64,000 nt of DNA from Engraulis encrasicolus. Lineage: Eukaryota > Chordata > Actinopteri > Clupeiformes > Engraulidae. The notes under the pieces are model-generated. The model worked only from the letters and a program-made list of their open reading frames with translations. It searched no databases and was not told the origin of the DNA. Numbering within the stretch: the stretch's first letter is position 1; every line of letters starts with the position of its first letter. This document shows, one piece after another, positions 40,289-64,000 of the stretch. The stretch is from assembly GCF_034702125.1 (NCBI RefSeq), contig NC_085872.1:34886088-34950087 (forward strand), in the 5' to 3' direction. The position numbers and the translations under genes were made by a program.

Positions 40289-42066
40289 GCCTAGAAACAC
40301 ATTGGCACCATAACATATAAGTTCTACATAGCCTTCCTTGATGCTTTGTCTTTGATGTCAGACAATTACCTTGTTGATAGCTTGGTATAGAGTGCCAGGC
40401 CTGTCTGTATACATCTTTTCAACAGTGGTAGTATTGGGAATCAGGCTACAATCAAGACTTAACCTTCTACTGTCATTCATACCTGAACAATTATTTCCTT
40501 AGTTTTACTACACTGGATTTAAACACAAAATAATCACTACTGCACCAGCACAATTAATCATTGGCTATTACAAGCGTTAAACAAAAAAAATAAACAAAAA
40601 ATAAGTGTTTTATCAATTAAATATTAGACCTATTTGTGTTGAACGTCTTCACATGTGAAGTGCAATGTGAACCATGCAGCCAGGCTTCATCAACTGAGAT
40701 CTCTAATGATATTAATTACTGATCAGTACAGCTACTACTAATGCTGCATTATTGATTTTGATTTGTTTGGTTGAGATGACACCCTGCTCTGCTATCTGAA
40801 CTGCCACAGAATATGGGTGTCATTGACACAGTCTTTGGATCTCAGATGATTGGCCTATACTTATTGCTGATCAGTGTGTAGTAGGGTGGTTGACATGATG
40901 CCTTGTTTTTTCGGAACATTGGTTAAAAACCTACAAAACTGTTATTTTTCCTTTAAAAAACAAATGTCAATGAAAGAAGATGTGGTACATTATGTTTCAT
41001 ATTAGTCTTAGATGAGAAGAAACATTTTTGTTAAGATTTATGTAAAAGTTTATATGTCAAATATCCTGCTGTGAATTTCCTGTGGTGTGACTTCATTAGC
41101 CTGCGGTGTGACATGCCTATGCAATGTGTTGATGCAGGACACATTTTCCAAAAATGGCAAAAATTAGGCGAAATTCCACGGACCACTAAGTGCTTTATTT
41201 TTTCTATTTTTTCCCATTTTTTCCATCATTTTTATCAGGAATTGGAAAAACTTTTTTATGCGTTACGCCCTTAAACGTCAACCACCCAGTAATATTGCTG
41301 ATCACTGATGCTTTGATTTATTGGGCACTATTGAAACTGCTTGAGAGCATCCTCAACACACTCTTTGTGCGCCACTTTGCCAGCTCCACCCCGTTATGCA
41401 TCGCATAGACTCTGATGGGCACACTATCCACAATAACAACATTAGCTCTCAGATGCACTTAGCCCAATCTCCTGAGAGCTGCCTTGGGGACTCCCAAAAG
41501 GACAATGGAAGCTGGCTTTCTAATACAAAGAGATGAGACGATGAGCCCTTTTACAACCATTGAAAAACAATTTTCACAATTCTTTTTAGAACTGATTTCA
41601 AGGTAGCATCGGGGCAACCAGATGAATTTCATCAGATTTTTCCTGACTAAATGAAAACATCAAACCAGTATGTTTACTGACTGAGAAGCACAATAGTAAA
41701 AAAAACCATAACTGCAGCGGCACCATGATGAAATTCTCCTAATAGGCCTACTAGTTAGGGCTACACAATTAATCAAAATGAATCGAAAATCACGATTTTG
41801 GCCATGGCAATTTAATTGTGATTGTGATTGTGATTATGACCACTGGCAGGCCCATTCACTCTCTGCTGAAAAGACTCCACTACATCATAAAAACATAACA
41901 GATTAAGACTTGGTCACTGCAATAAGGCAAGGCTGTTGACTGAAGTAAATCAGGTAATTAAAACAAGAGCTCGAATTGGTTGTAACTCTGTCATATACTG
42001 TACTACAGAGGCGGGAGCATGTCTTCCCACGGCCCATTGGTCACACATCACTAAGACTTTTAACAT

Positions 42067-42482
42067 TAAAGGGTTGGCCTAACTTCTTCCAATTTCAACA
42101 TGCAGTTGTAATGCTCACACTACTCTGGACTCAGTACCAGAGATTTTTTTTGTCTTTAGCCCTTTCCGAGATCCTGGTAATTGTAATGGGGGTAGGTGTA
42201 TGTTTACATTTCAATAAAACATCTTGAGTATTCCCAATAACATCCAAAAGGTTATGCAACATCAGCAGACAACTAACAAACAGCAATACCTTTTGGGATA
42301 ATATTTGGAGTAGACCTATGTTAGGGAAAATTTTGCATGTAAACAAAGTCTGTCCCCGTTAGAATAGCTCAGATTTCGGAAAGGGCTGAGTCGAAAAATG
42401 CAGCATCACCGGGTACTGACAAGTTAAGAGTAGTGTGAGCAATACAACAGCATATTGAAATTGGCAGAAGTTATCCTTTATT
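42067..42482. mobile_element. Miniature element with long inverted repeats
   Basis: Arms of about 65-70 bp match in inverse: AATTTCAACATGCAGTTGTA and AATGCTCACACTACTCT on the left against AGAGTAGTGTGAGCAATACA and CAGCATATTGAAATT on the right. No frame and no clear target duplication. Confidence 0.6.
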
Positions 42483-44056
42483 TTTTAGGCCCATTGATCA
42501 ACCCAATGGCCCCACAGCATATTCCTGCTCCGCCATGTTCCCACATTTTTGAGAATTTATTCAAACTCAGAACCTATTTTCCATGGCGGGAAGAAAGGCA
42601 CGTTCTCTTAGTTTACTCGGAAATGTGTGAACATGGAGTTGTGGAACACAGGGCCTATATTTGAATAATTTCTTATAAATGTGGGAACATGGAGCAGCAG
42701 GAATAAGCTGTGGGACCAAAGGGCCGTGGGACCAATGGGCCGTGTGAACATAGAGCTGACCCCAAGAGGCATTTGAGGTCTCTGCTGGGGAGCGTGTCTA
42801 TGTTCCCACAGCCCAATGGTCTCACATCACTCAGACTTTTTATTTTGTTTTTTAGGCTCAATGTAAGTGGAACACTGAACAAAATAAGGTCTACTGTATC
42901 ATTAGTAGAATATAGTGTTTTACCATAAGCATTAGTGTTAAAGTGCTGATTCAAATGATGGCTTGTGTTTGTCATTTGACAACAAAATTGCGTTTTTAGA
43001 AGACAGTACATCGTTTTGAGTCAAGACATTCATTTTGCAGAAGACATGAGGGGATTTGCCCATTGTGTGTGAGTTTTTGTATTTGTGAGTAGAGTTCATG
43101 ATTCCAAAAAATGTGTGTTAAGTAGGCCCTACCGAGAAACAGTGTAAAACCTCAAAGCCAAGTTCACCAGAAAAAGTCAAGCTTGTACTGGTGCAACCAC
43201 AACTCTGACAGCTCTTGTTTTGAAGTGCACGGCTGCTGCACATATCCAGGTTACACGAGCCATGTGTCTGCCCGATTCCTTAGGTGTGGAGAGATGACCC
43301 ACATTTGTCTACCACAGTCAACCCTGTGGCCTATTGCATGCAAATTCTGCTTTGGTTTTACATGGCCAGCGCTGGTTTCAGTTTTCATCTCCTTGCAGAG
43401 GGGCAAGTGTGTACAGCAGTGTTTCTCAACGGGGGTTGTACAGCCCCCTAGGGGACATTAGGGAGACCAGGGTGGGGCGGCATTCAGAGGAATAAATCAT
43501 GGGGGCGGGGGTGGCATTCAGTTGCAAGTGGGGGCAATACTGCCTTACAGTTATGTTGGATATTGTAGTAACCTCAAATTCGACATTGCAATATCTCTAA
43601 AGCGGGACACATTTGGATCATGGCTTTGTCACATCAGGCTTTTGATTAGGTCATGGGGGTGTTTGTTAAAAAAGGTTGCTAACCATTGGTCTTTATTCAT
43701 CACACTGTGATCATCATGCAGGAGCACACATGGCTCAGCTCACAGTTTAACCCGTTAAGACACAGACAGAGTTATAAGTTTGCTGTTACCGGAATGGCAA
43801 TGACCAAGTCGTAGTGCGTCAGGACTATGTCAAAGTAGTGTATAGTGGTTAACTTTTCAATAACAGCGTTCCACCCGTGGAACGGCGTGCATTATGGGGC
43901 TGCCAAATGTCAGCTTCTGCATTGGAGCCCTAACACGTGTGGTGTGAGCAGGGGGCCAAGTGCGAGCAGACATGAGAATGGTGACCAGAGAGAAGTGGGA
44001 GGGATGGCGGCGAAAAGCTGGTGCATGCAAACAATTATATGCAACCAACCTCTGCA

Positions 44057-44057
44057 T

Positions 44058-44122
<65 letters not shown>
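44057..44122. repeat. (GT)n microsatellite
   Basis: Pure GT run. Confidence 0.95.
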
Positions 44123-44123
<1 letters not shown>

Positions 44124-45599
44124 CAGTAACTCCTTAGCAGCAGTGAGTGGCATGGAGAAGAGCTGGCCATTCACTTAAGACAGTCTGATTCATGACCCTC
44201 TGGCTGCAATGTCGGCCTCAAACCCCCCAGCCCATGATTAGAAGATTATGTAGCCATTATCTGTCTGCATCTGTAGATCATGGATACTATTGATATTAAA
44301 CAGATGCCCATAATAGGATAGTGTTATAAAATGCATTCTTGCTTCTCCTCTGCGGTCACAAAAGACTATCGCATTAGAGGCTAGAAGGTATGACTTATGG
44401 CTGAACTAGAATTTTGGAATCAACTGCTCAACATTTTAAAACATTGTTGTTCTGCATTGTTCGTTTTCCTTCTGCTAAACATGCTGGGATTACCTGTTTA
44501 GGGACCATCTCTAGTGTAGAATAAGTTTTCATGAGATTAATTTATAAATTTGGCCTACCAAAGAAATGCTAGTGATAATTTAAAATAAAATAAAACAAAT
44601 GTTGGTAATCCATGTTTCAATAACCTTCAGTGGCCTTGATACCAGGTAGTATCTTCTAACTTGGAAAAATAGTGTACACAGACTATGCACCTCACATTAA
44701 CACCACGAGGAAGGTTTAGTTCATGTTTTATGAAGCAAACTTAAGTCGTGCATTGTACCTTGCGAAAATAAATATGCCTTTACTGTACTCAATAGGCTAC
44801 TGTTGATTGCAGCTTACATCCAATATTTCCAGTTTCTCAGAATATGAGACAGATAAAAGATATTTAGTGCAACCAAATGCTCTACTCTATGTGAATAAGC
44901 CTATGTTCGTCATGATGTTAGACTAGACCTGATTTCCGTTGCGCGGGGCACTGGAATAGGCATGTTCTCATCTATGTGCCGGAGGAAGGTTTTTATTTCA
45001 TTCATCGTAGGCCTAATCAACTTTTTCTTCAGCATTTTGGTCCATATTCTTACCCACTATTTTATGTTGATTTACATTACGACACAAGTGTTGGGAAATA
45101 TACACATATTCAAGAGGCTTATATCTTTCTGGAATGTCATTTCTTTATTATTTCAGGCACCCCTTTCCTATAAGAACCATCTAGGCTACACATGGAACTC
45201 CTTAACTTTAAAATGACTTGTTGTCTAAGTGGTTTCAGAAACGTGTGACCGTCCGTGAACTTCAAACCTTGCTTCGTAATATATTTCGCAAGGCTGGCTA
45301 CAAACCTCGCCGTTTATGACAAACGTTTGGTATGGATCGGTGGCACTAAAACTAGGCCTACTCACTTTATTGTTAAGATACAACATATTCAATAAGAACT
45401 CTCTTCGTCAAATCAGACACTCGGTGGTCAGGATGTCGCTTGCCATTTTATTTGTAGGCTAGAACAGTCATCTACTGCGTTAGGCTACGCAATCTCTTTA
45501 CTGAAGACTAGGGCACACCTACAATTCTTATAAACAAGTTTCTCCTAAATATTTTAAGACATATATGAATCGAATGTAAATAAAACATGTGCGCACTCA

Positions 45600-45700
45600 C
45601 CACATATCCGTAGTCTATGGCCACAGAAGTTTCCAAGATGCGCGTTACAACAAACCGCTTTTACTATGGCGATAGAGGATATTACGCTGGAAACCAATGC
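45600..45700 (-). other. Possible non-coding first exon of b3gnt5
   Basis: On the minus strand GGATATGTG is followed by GTGAGTGCGC, a strong splice donor at about 45600, in a locally GC-richer, gene-start-like stretch. A matching acceptor exists before the b3gnt5 coding exon (39560). B3GNT5 genes have non-coding 5' exons, so a link is plausible, but nothing else proves it. Confidence 0.3.
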
Positions 45701-46987
45701 TGGGAACCACTCCCTGAATCTTGCTTAGCAGGAAGAGTCATCTGACAAGACAGGAAGGATAGTGTGAGCTGTGGCACATAATTGTTTCGTTATTATGTGC
45801 GCTATAGTAGGCTATATGATTAAGAAATGAGCGCAACCAAGAGTAGGCTATGTGACGGTCGTCTACTTATTTCAAATCTTCACTTTACGCACGCCTGTAT
45901 AACGGACCAGTTGCGTCCTCTAAGGACCCCCCCCGTCCCCCCCACTCCCTGCTTGTGCCCATGCTGCTATAAAAACTCGGGGCTTCCTTTCAGTAATTCA
46001 GATCACCGTAAAGGAGAGGCTCAACATGCAATCCTGGGCCTATACAGCTCTATGCTACATATTAACTATGAGAGGAAGTTGCGGATAGGCTACAGCCTAG
46101 AAGTAGAACTATAACTAATAGTGTTTGTAAAAACACACAAGGAAGCATGTAGGCCTAGGCAATAAATCACATTGAAAATATTAACGAAATGAAATGTTGC
46201 CGTGTAGAAGTGTTGCAGGGGGGAAGCATGAATGCAGTTTCGCTGTGTGCAGCATGTGGTGTGTCACAATTGCAATGACACTTCAGTGAGACTTTAATGC
46301 CACATGATGTTCACACATACATAAACATATATGTCCTTTATGTACAAATAAGTAGGCTACATGATGGATGCCTGAAGAAGATCTATCGAAACGTTGCTCC
46401 TAATAAATTAAGTCTTTCGCAAGCAGTGTGCAGATCCTTTCCCGCTCCTACATGTGACAATGTTTTGATTTGGCACCTGCTGATGCTTTTTTGCTGGATG
46501 TGCGCACTTTCCACTACACGATGAATGCCTTGTGTCACCTCACTAAACTCTTGGGCATTTTGAGCTACACAAAGCAGTATAGACCTACTTCTAAATGTTC
46601 TGTTCACTCATCTTTATAGGGCATTTTTTCGGTTGCAGTACAACTGTTCTAACCGCATGCACTCCACCCTTTGAAGAGAGCCTTTGAAAATACACTTTGC
46701 ACCAGACAAAACCCAGGTGGGGACCGATGAGGTTGCTTTGCAAAGACGTTACAGAAATGGGAGAAGCATCAATGAGCTTGGGTATTTCCAGGTGACAATG
46801 GGTGTCCACATGAGGTCAAGATACAATACAATACAACATGTAGGCCTATTTATAGTTGTAACACAACTATGAAGTTGACTCAAATCGCTTTCAAAACACA
46901 CATACTACACATTCCCTCATTCACACTGGAGGCTGCTATACCGCTCAATTCTCCGGAGTTGACATGTGAAAATGCAAACACACACAG

Positions 46988-47069
<82 letters not shown>

Positions 47070-47660
47070 ATACAAATCCTAGTTCTGAGACAGTAAGGGC
47101 GAACAGCATCTCCCCTGACTTCCCAGTAATGTAGATGGGAAGTTTATTCTGTTCTGTGAAGTCTCCTCAATTCAGCCTTTTAAGGTTCCAGTGTTCGGAA
47201 GGTTCTGGATTAGTTCATTCTGTGTGCCAAATAAAGGAAACTCACAATTGAGGTATATTTTGCACAAAGTGTAGGGTAATAGTTCTCTAACCAGGTTTGC
47301 CAAATTTGCAGAATGTGAGGGCACAGTTATGGAGCCGGGAATGTGATGTGTAAACTATTGTGATGATTTACATGCTTGGTTGATGTGTGACAGTTGGCAG
47401 GTGAACCGCAGAACATTTCCTCCACAGAAACAAAAACAAAATGGTATGTGGTGGTAGATGTAGGCCTACTTCCTGTTAAACAGCCAGGTTGCCTCTGCCA
47501 CTGCCTCTGTGTGGTTTCAATTGTAGGAAACATGTAAAAAAAACTTTAGATGAATATGGCATGTGGCCAATAAAGGAAGTTGAGCAATGCTAGTCTCATG
47601 TGGCACTACGTCTGTGACAAACAACCAAGTTTCCATTATGGTCTAGCCTGCGATTGTTTT
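45701..47660. other. Spacer without recognised gene
   Basis: Contains a dispersed-repeat fragment with GAAGATCTATCGAAACG near 46377 and a (GA)n run at 46995-47068. No exon was identified. Confidence 0.45.
46995..47068. repeat. (GA)n microsatellite
   Basis: Pure GA run of about 74 bases. Confidence 0.95.
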
Positions 47661-47663
47661 TTT

Positions 47664-47833
47664 GGGTGGGTGGGGGGTTATGCCTTTATTGTGACAGGAC
47701 AGTTACAGAGAGACAGAAAATGAGTTGGGAAAGAGAGACAGGGAGGGCTCGGCAAATGACCTCGGGTCGGAATCGAACCTGGGTTGGCGGTGTAGCAGCC
47801 TGGTGCCCAGCCGATTGAGCCACGGCTGGGCCG
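47664..47833 (-). mobile_element. tRNA-derived SINE, well preserved head
   Basis: On the minus strand the head has an A box TGGCTCAATCGG and a B box GGTTCGATTCC spaced as in a tRNA, then a SINE body (CCCTCCCTGTCTCTCTTTCC) ending with AATAAAGGCATAA. It is the best preserved of the three copies of this family. Confidence 0.8.
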
Positions 47834-48975
47834 TAGCCTGCTATTGTTAATGACCAACTCACAGATTTTGGGATGACAGGGTTGCAGAGCCCACTCCCTG
47901 CCTCAGTTCATTTGTGTGCATTTCCCATTTCGAGTATTGCAATTTATATATCATACATTATTTCATTAATCAAGTCACTTGTTGACATGGTTTGACCATG
48001 GAAGACTGATCGAACATACTATTTTACATACTAAATTAAAAAAAAAACACAGTCTTGACTTAAACAGAATAGATTAAATTAGATAGACCTTTTTTATTGG
48101 AGGGGCCACTTCCAATTTTAAAAAGCCCCCCAACGGCTATACTATGTCTATGAACACAAACCAGGACTTCCCCCTGTACTTGAAGCCTATGTTGAAGGCG
48201 GCCACTTTCACAACAGTCTCCACCTTCACAAGGTCCTTTGTAAATATCAATGTGCTCTCTGTACTTTCACATCAACTTGACTGATTGTCATCGACTTTCA
48301 AATATCGTTCTGAGATGTTGGTCTGACCAAGAAGGTACCGAATAACATTTCCAGACGGCCTGCTTAATCCGCCTCCCTCAGTTTCCTACTGGTCGAGGCC
48401 AGACAAAGCTGTGCTAAAGTTTAAACCAAACATTTTCTTTGTCCATATAGAACGTCACCGCTCAAACCACGTCACTGCCTTGAACACGCCTCTACCCAGG
48501 GCCATTGGAGCTGCTCAAAGTTGATTAATTCCCGACAAAGTGGGTGGAGTTCCCGATTTCTCCGGAACTCTGAGACAATATTTGAATTGCTTCTGGCCTG
48601 ACTAGATGCCGAAGGCAGGAGGTGTTGCGTCCCTATGCGGGCGTGGCCTGGCTACACACATCAACAGCATAGCTTACCGCAACAGTTCAAGCCATATCAC
48701 AGAACACTGTGCATTTTTTGTGTCATTCATAACATAACACAGACATATGTAATCGATGTAAATACAGGGTGTAGACTCCATGTAACAGCATGTTTGGAGG
48801 TATAGCATCTGCACTCTACAAATGTTGTTGTACCTGTACAATGACAATAAAGACATTCATTCATTCATTTGTTCGTTATGTGGTTTGGGAGGTGGAGTCT
48901 GCTGGTTGTGTCCTCCTGACAGGTTATGGGCAGGAAGAGGTTAATGATTACTGATAGTACAGTAAAGTAGAGTAC
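47834..48975. other. Spacer with a LINE tail
   Basis: A plus-strand LINE tail ends at about 48850-48868 with ACAATGACAATAAAG and ATTC repeats. Otherwise nothing recognised. Confidence 0.45.
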
Positions 48976-49872
<897 letters not shown>

Positions 49873-50384
49873 TTATAAATTGATCCTCATGATAAATTAT
49901 TTGACCTAATCCCTGGTGCTATTTATGGCATTTTATGGTTTGATGATGTTTCTTATTTTATTTATGATGTGTTTTTATCTTATTTTATAACCATGTTTAT
50001 GGACATTTTAACCATTTATTGACCACTTCACTATATGCCTGCCCTGTCCTGTGGTAGGCCTATGTTGCTATGTCTTGCTGCACACTTAATCGCCCCTTTT
50101 GGGGACAATAAAGGTGAGAGTTGAAGTGGAAGAAAGTCAATAAATACATGAAAAAAGACGAAAACAAAGACACAAATACAGAGCTGATATACAGAGATAC
50201 TTGCTGCCACACTCGTCTGCGCCTGGAAGTGTGTGTGGATGAGAAGGAAGCAAGTAGCAAGCATTTACATGGAGGAAAAACCAGCCAGTCTCGATTATCA
50301 AGATGGAAAACTAAATGGAGAATTTCAGGTTTATTCACTTGCAGGGTTAGAGATAAAATGTGATACTATCTATGAAATGCAATG

Positions 50385-50830
50385 TCAAAACACACTAGAC
50401 ACTAGCAAGACCAAGGAAATGGTAGTCGACTTCAGGCCAACTACCACACCCCTGCTGCCTGTCTCAATCGAGGGGGAGACAGTAGAGACAGTTTGCACCT
50501 ACAAGTACTTGGGGGTACATCCGGACAATAAACTGGACTGGTCTGCCAACTCACAAGCACTCTACAAGAAAGGCCAACGCAGGCTTTATTTTCTGAGGAA
50601 GCTGAGATTCTTCAATGTGTGCAACAGACTCCTGCAGATGTTCTACCAGTCTGTCATGGCCAGCGTGCTTTCCTATGCATGTTGGGGTGGGAGAATCAGC
50701 AAGAGAGATGCTTGACAGGCTGGTGAGGAAAGCTGGGTCTGTTGTTGGCACAGAACTGGAGGCTCTCACTACCACTGCTGAGAAGAGAACACTAGGCAAA
50801 CTGGACCCTATAATGGACAACAACATTCAC
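50385..50830 (+). mobile_element. LINE ORF2 fragment (Rex-like)
   Basis: The plus strand encodes DTSKTKEMVVDFRP, YKYLGVHPDNKLDWS and RRLYFLRKLRFFNVCNRLLQ, then after one frameshift near 50690 LDRLVRKAGSVVGTELEAL and LGKLDPIMDNNIHPLHS. These are conserved blocks near the C-terminus of fish LINE reverse transcriptases. The minus-strand SINE begins directly afterwards. Confidence 0.7.
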
Positions 50831-50837
50831 CCCCTGC

Positions 50838-51122
50838 ACTCAGCCACTGTGACACAGCACTCCACAGCACACAAGTCTTCACTGCACACTGCACACAACG
50901 AAATTGCCTTTATGCCTCACCCGTGCAACGGGCCAGCCCCCAATGGCGCACCAAGGGAGCAGTGCGGCGGGACTGTACCATGCTCAAGGTACCTCAGTCA
51001 TGGAGAAGGATGGGGGAGAGCACTGGTTAATTACTCCCCCCAGCAACCTGGCGGGTCGGGAGTCGAACCAGCAACCTTTGGGCTACAAGTCTGATGCCCT
51101 AACCGCTTACCCATGACTGCCA
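50838..51122 (-). mobile_element. tRNA-derived SINE, near full length
   Basis: On the minus strand: head GGCAGTCATGGGTAAGCGG with A box, B box GGTTGCTGGTTCGACTCCC, central body GACTGAGGTACC and tail with GTGCTGTGTCACAGTGG. Distinct from the SINE family at 47664. The tail end meets the LINE fragment at about 50838. Confidence 0.8.
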
Positions 51123-51499
51123 AGGGCTACTTTTGTTCAAAATCCTCTACTGATGTCTTGGCATCATTCCCAAATCACACTAGATTGAATGAAAATGTGC
51201 TTATAAGTGGTAAGGAAATATTCTTTATAGGCTGTAAAGAAATAATCTCATATTTAAATTAAGAAAAGCATTAACTGTGACTAAAATCCTGCAGCCATGT
51301 TTATTAACATCCTTGGTGGGCAGCTCAGAAGCTCCTGGAGGGCCACCTGGCGCCCGCGGGCACCACGTTGATGTCGCCTGGAATATAGCCTACTAAAGCT
51401 TGGCAACCATTTACAGACATCAAAATGAATTACATTTCACAGTCTGAAAAGACAGACCCTGAAGATTCTCACCACGCTGACTCTGCAGAATTGTCTAGA

Positions 51500-51828
51500 C
51501 CAGTGATTCTCAACTGGTGGGTCGGGACCCAAAAGTGGGTCGCGGAGGGTTCCTGGGTGGGTCGCGGAGCTATGATGCAATGCACTAAAACTGACTATGA
51601 TGTTGAAGACAGACTGAAACATGGTTAATAGGCCTTTTCCTCTCCACTACTTCATAAGACACATTGTATATCAGCATACAATGCAAATAATAATGCATAT
51701 TATGAAATGCATGATAAAATGTATTATGATTATTGGAAGAATCTGACGGTGCGACGCGCAGTTTGGGTCACAACGTATTGACCACGGCATATTGTGGGTC
51801 ACAAGACTATTCCAGTTGAGAACCACTG
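51500..51828. mobile_element. hAT-type miniature transposon, 329 bp
   Basis: Ends CAGTGATTCTCAACTGG and CCAGTTGAGAACCACTG. The 8-bp duplication GTCTAGAC is at 51492-51499 and 51829-51836. The interior has repeated GGTGGGTCGCGGAG-like units. Confidence 0.88.
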
Positions 51829-51836
51829 GTCTAGAC

Positions 51837-52829
51837 CCAGACTTATCATCCACGGTGAGGCACAATTTCCTTTCACAGTGTTTTTTTGTTGTCTTATTTC
51901 AGTCTGATTTTACTTAGTACTCAAAGTAGGTTCAAGTGTGGTGAAAAATGTACTTGAGTAAAAGTAACTGTCAAAAACTGGAAATAATAATTAAAAAAAC
52001 CCTAATAAATTAGGCTTACAAATTACTGATAAAAAATGACTCATAAAAAACTCATCATTTACAGTAATTTGAGTGGATGTAATTACTTTCCATGCCTACA
52101 TGATAAAGTTACCTTTTAAACGTTTATGAAGTACTTTTTGGATTGTCTTACTTCACGACCTCACTGTCAAAAATTCAATTTTTTACTTTAGAATGCAGCT
52201 GCTTGTTTATTAAATCCCTCTCCATTTCTGATCTCATCTTCCCCACTACAACTCATACAACTCCTCTTGAATTGTGTGTAAAGAGGTTTGATTTGACAGT
52301 TTTTTTGTTTAAATATGCAAACAAAACAAGCAAAACATGATTTACCTAAAAGGGAGGGACACACATCATGGTTTCAGCATTACCCCACTGCCCACTTAAC
52401 ATTGTCAAAATGAAGCACTCAAAACTCATTGGTGCTACTGTTGGTGTGTGATTTCAAATAAGGCCCAAATAGGAAAGGTCAGATACCTACCGCTCTATTT
52501 GAATCCAACTCATCTTCTAAAAAGCCTTCACAATACCGCTCTCACCCACTAGGGGCTGCTCATCTGCCCGAGAAGCAGAAAGAAAGGAGTGGTTGCAATT
52601 GCTGTGATATGTGATTGAGAGTTTTCGGGGTATGGATTGTAACACTGCAACTCACTAAATAACACTCATGGAGTGGACGCAAAAAACACAATTGGTTATC
52701 CAGGGAACTTGCAATAATAGCAATAAATGACTTCGAACAGTACCACGATTTTACCTGCACCTCAACAGCCACCTCTCTGAACTGTAAAGAGCCACACACA
52801 CATGTGGAGGGAAGAGTCACCTAGCAGCA
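51837..52829. other. Spacer without recognised gene
   Basis: AT-rich sequence; nothing identified. Confidence 0.5.
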
Positions 52830-52837
52830 GCATCTAG

Positions 52838-53281
52838 CAGGGCTGTAGTCAAGCCCACCTTTGTAGTCCAAGTTTGAGACAAGTCCAAGTCTAGAATAGT
52901 CAAGTCCACCTTTGTAGTCCGAGTCCGAGACAAGACCGAGTCCAAAAAGATTAGAGTCCAAGTCAAGTCCGAGTCACATGTCGGTCAGTGTTAAACAGTG
53001 AAAAGGATGAATGTCAATTATGAGAATGTTTGAAGGTAAACTATATGCCATGGATGTGAAGACAAACATTTATGTTGTTTGATTTCAAGCTCCACTCTAG
53101 AATTTATGATAGCCAATGCTCTGAACAAAATAAAGACAGACCCGGTTGAGTCCAAAACCTTAATTTGGCAAGACAAGTGCCCGAGTCCCAGACAAGTTCG
53201 AGTACAACTACGAGTGAGTCCAAGACAAGTCCAAGTCCATAAAAAACCGGACCAAGTCCGGACTCGAGTACTACAGCCCTG
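52838..53281. mobile_element. hAT-type miniature transposon, 444 bp
   Basis: Ends CAGGGCTGTAGTC and GTACTACAGCCCTG. The 8-bp duplication GCATCTAG is at 52830-52837 and 53282-53289. The interior is full of AAGTCCAAGTC / GAGTCC repeats in both directions. Confidence 0.88.
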
Positions 53282-53289
53282 GCATCTAG

Positions 53290-64000
<10,711 letters not shown>

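Larger units (their letters stand above)
40297..45590. other. Repeat-bearing spacer upstream of b3gnt5 coding exon
   Basis: Possibly the first intron of b3gnt5. Recognised pieces: a hAT-like fragment at about 41755-41835 (GGGCTACACAATTAATC), the inverted-repeat element at 42067-42482, a hAT-like element without clear target duplication at about 43434-43697 (CAGTGTTTCTCAAC end), a piggyBac-family fragment at 43752-43850 and a (GT)n run at 44057-44122. No coding exon recognised. Confidence 0.5.

Noticed and set aside
43183..43461. 92-codon Cys-rich frame
   Set aside because: No family resemblance and it runs into a hAT-like repeat; taken as chance.
47760..47832. tRNA-like A and B boxes, possible tRNA gene
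   Set aside because: The cloverleaf is not complete and the sequence continues into a SINE body and tail; the other copies in the window confirm a SINE.

Overview
This is nuclear DNA from a ray-finned fish. The evidence is spliced vertebrate genes with GT-AG introns, very long (CA)n/(GT)n, (GA)n and (AT)n tracts, teleost-type tRNA-derived SINEs, Rex/L2-like LINE fragments, Tc1, Harbinger and many hAT-type miniature transposons, and a full-length sushi-type Ty3/gypsy retrotransposon. I cannot name the species. All five protein genes have human orthologues on 3q26-q27, so the window keeps an old vertebrate gene neighbourhood.

Layout: (1) 132-2042, minus: 5' half of ccdc39 (five coding exons; the rest lies left of the window). 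(2) 5520-12547, minus: complete dcun1d1 (seven coding exons, 257 aa), with a 1.58-kb Harbinger-type element in one intron and a decayed Tc1 copy just downstream. (3) 12.6-15.75 kb: repeat-rich spacer with several miniature transposons that have recognisable target duplications. (4) 15756-22150, minus: complete, apparently very young sushi-type chromodomain gypsy element (two 852-bp LTRs, 5-bp target duplication, intact gag and pol). (5) 23181-28693, plus: complete eif4a2 (eleven coding exons, 411 aa), whose introns carry three SNORD2-like C/D snoRNAs and at least two H/ACA snoRNA candidates. (6) 29.3-38 kb: spacer with a LINE, SINEs, LTR-like duplications and microsatellites. (7) 38245-39375, minus: b3gnt5, coding part in one exon. 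(8) 39.6-56.5 kb: long repeat-rich spacer. (9) 56511-64000, minus: 3' twelve coding exons of tbl1xr1, running off the right edge.

The genes do not form one pathway: they cover cilium assembly (ccdc39), cullin neddylation (dcun1d1), translation initiation plus rRNA modification through intronic snoRNAs (eif4a2), glycosphingolipid synthesis (b3gnt5) and NCoR/SMRT co-repressor exchange (tbl1xr1). The most informative unusual features are the multiplied snoRNA set in eif4a2, the self-priming architecture of the young gypsy element, and a miniature transposon family with 9-bp target duplications, one member only 59 bp long. Exon boundaries were set by reading splice sites and checking that codon phases close; they have not been tested against transcripts.
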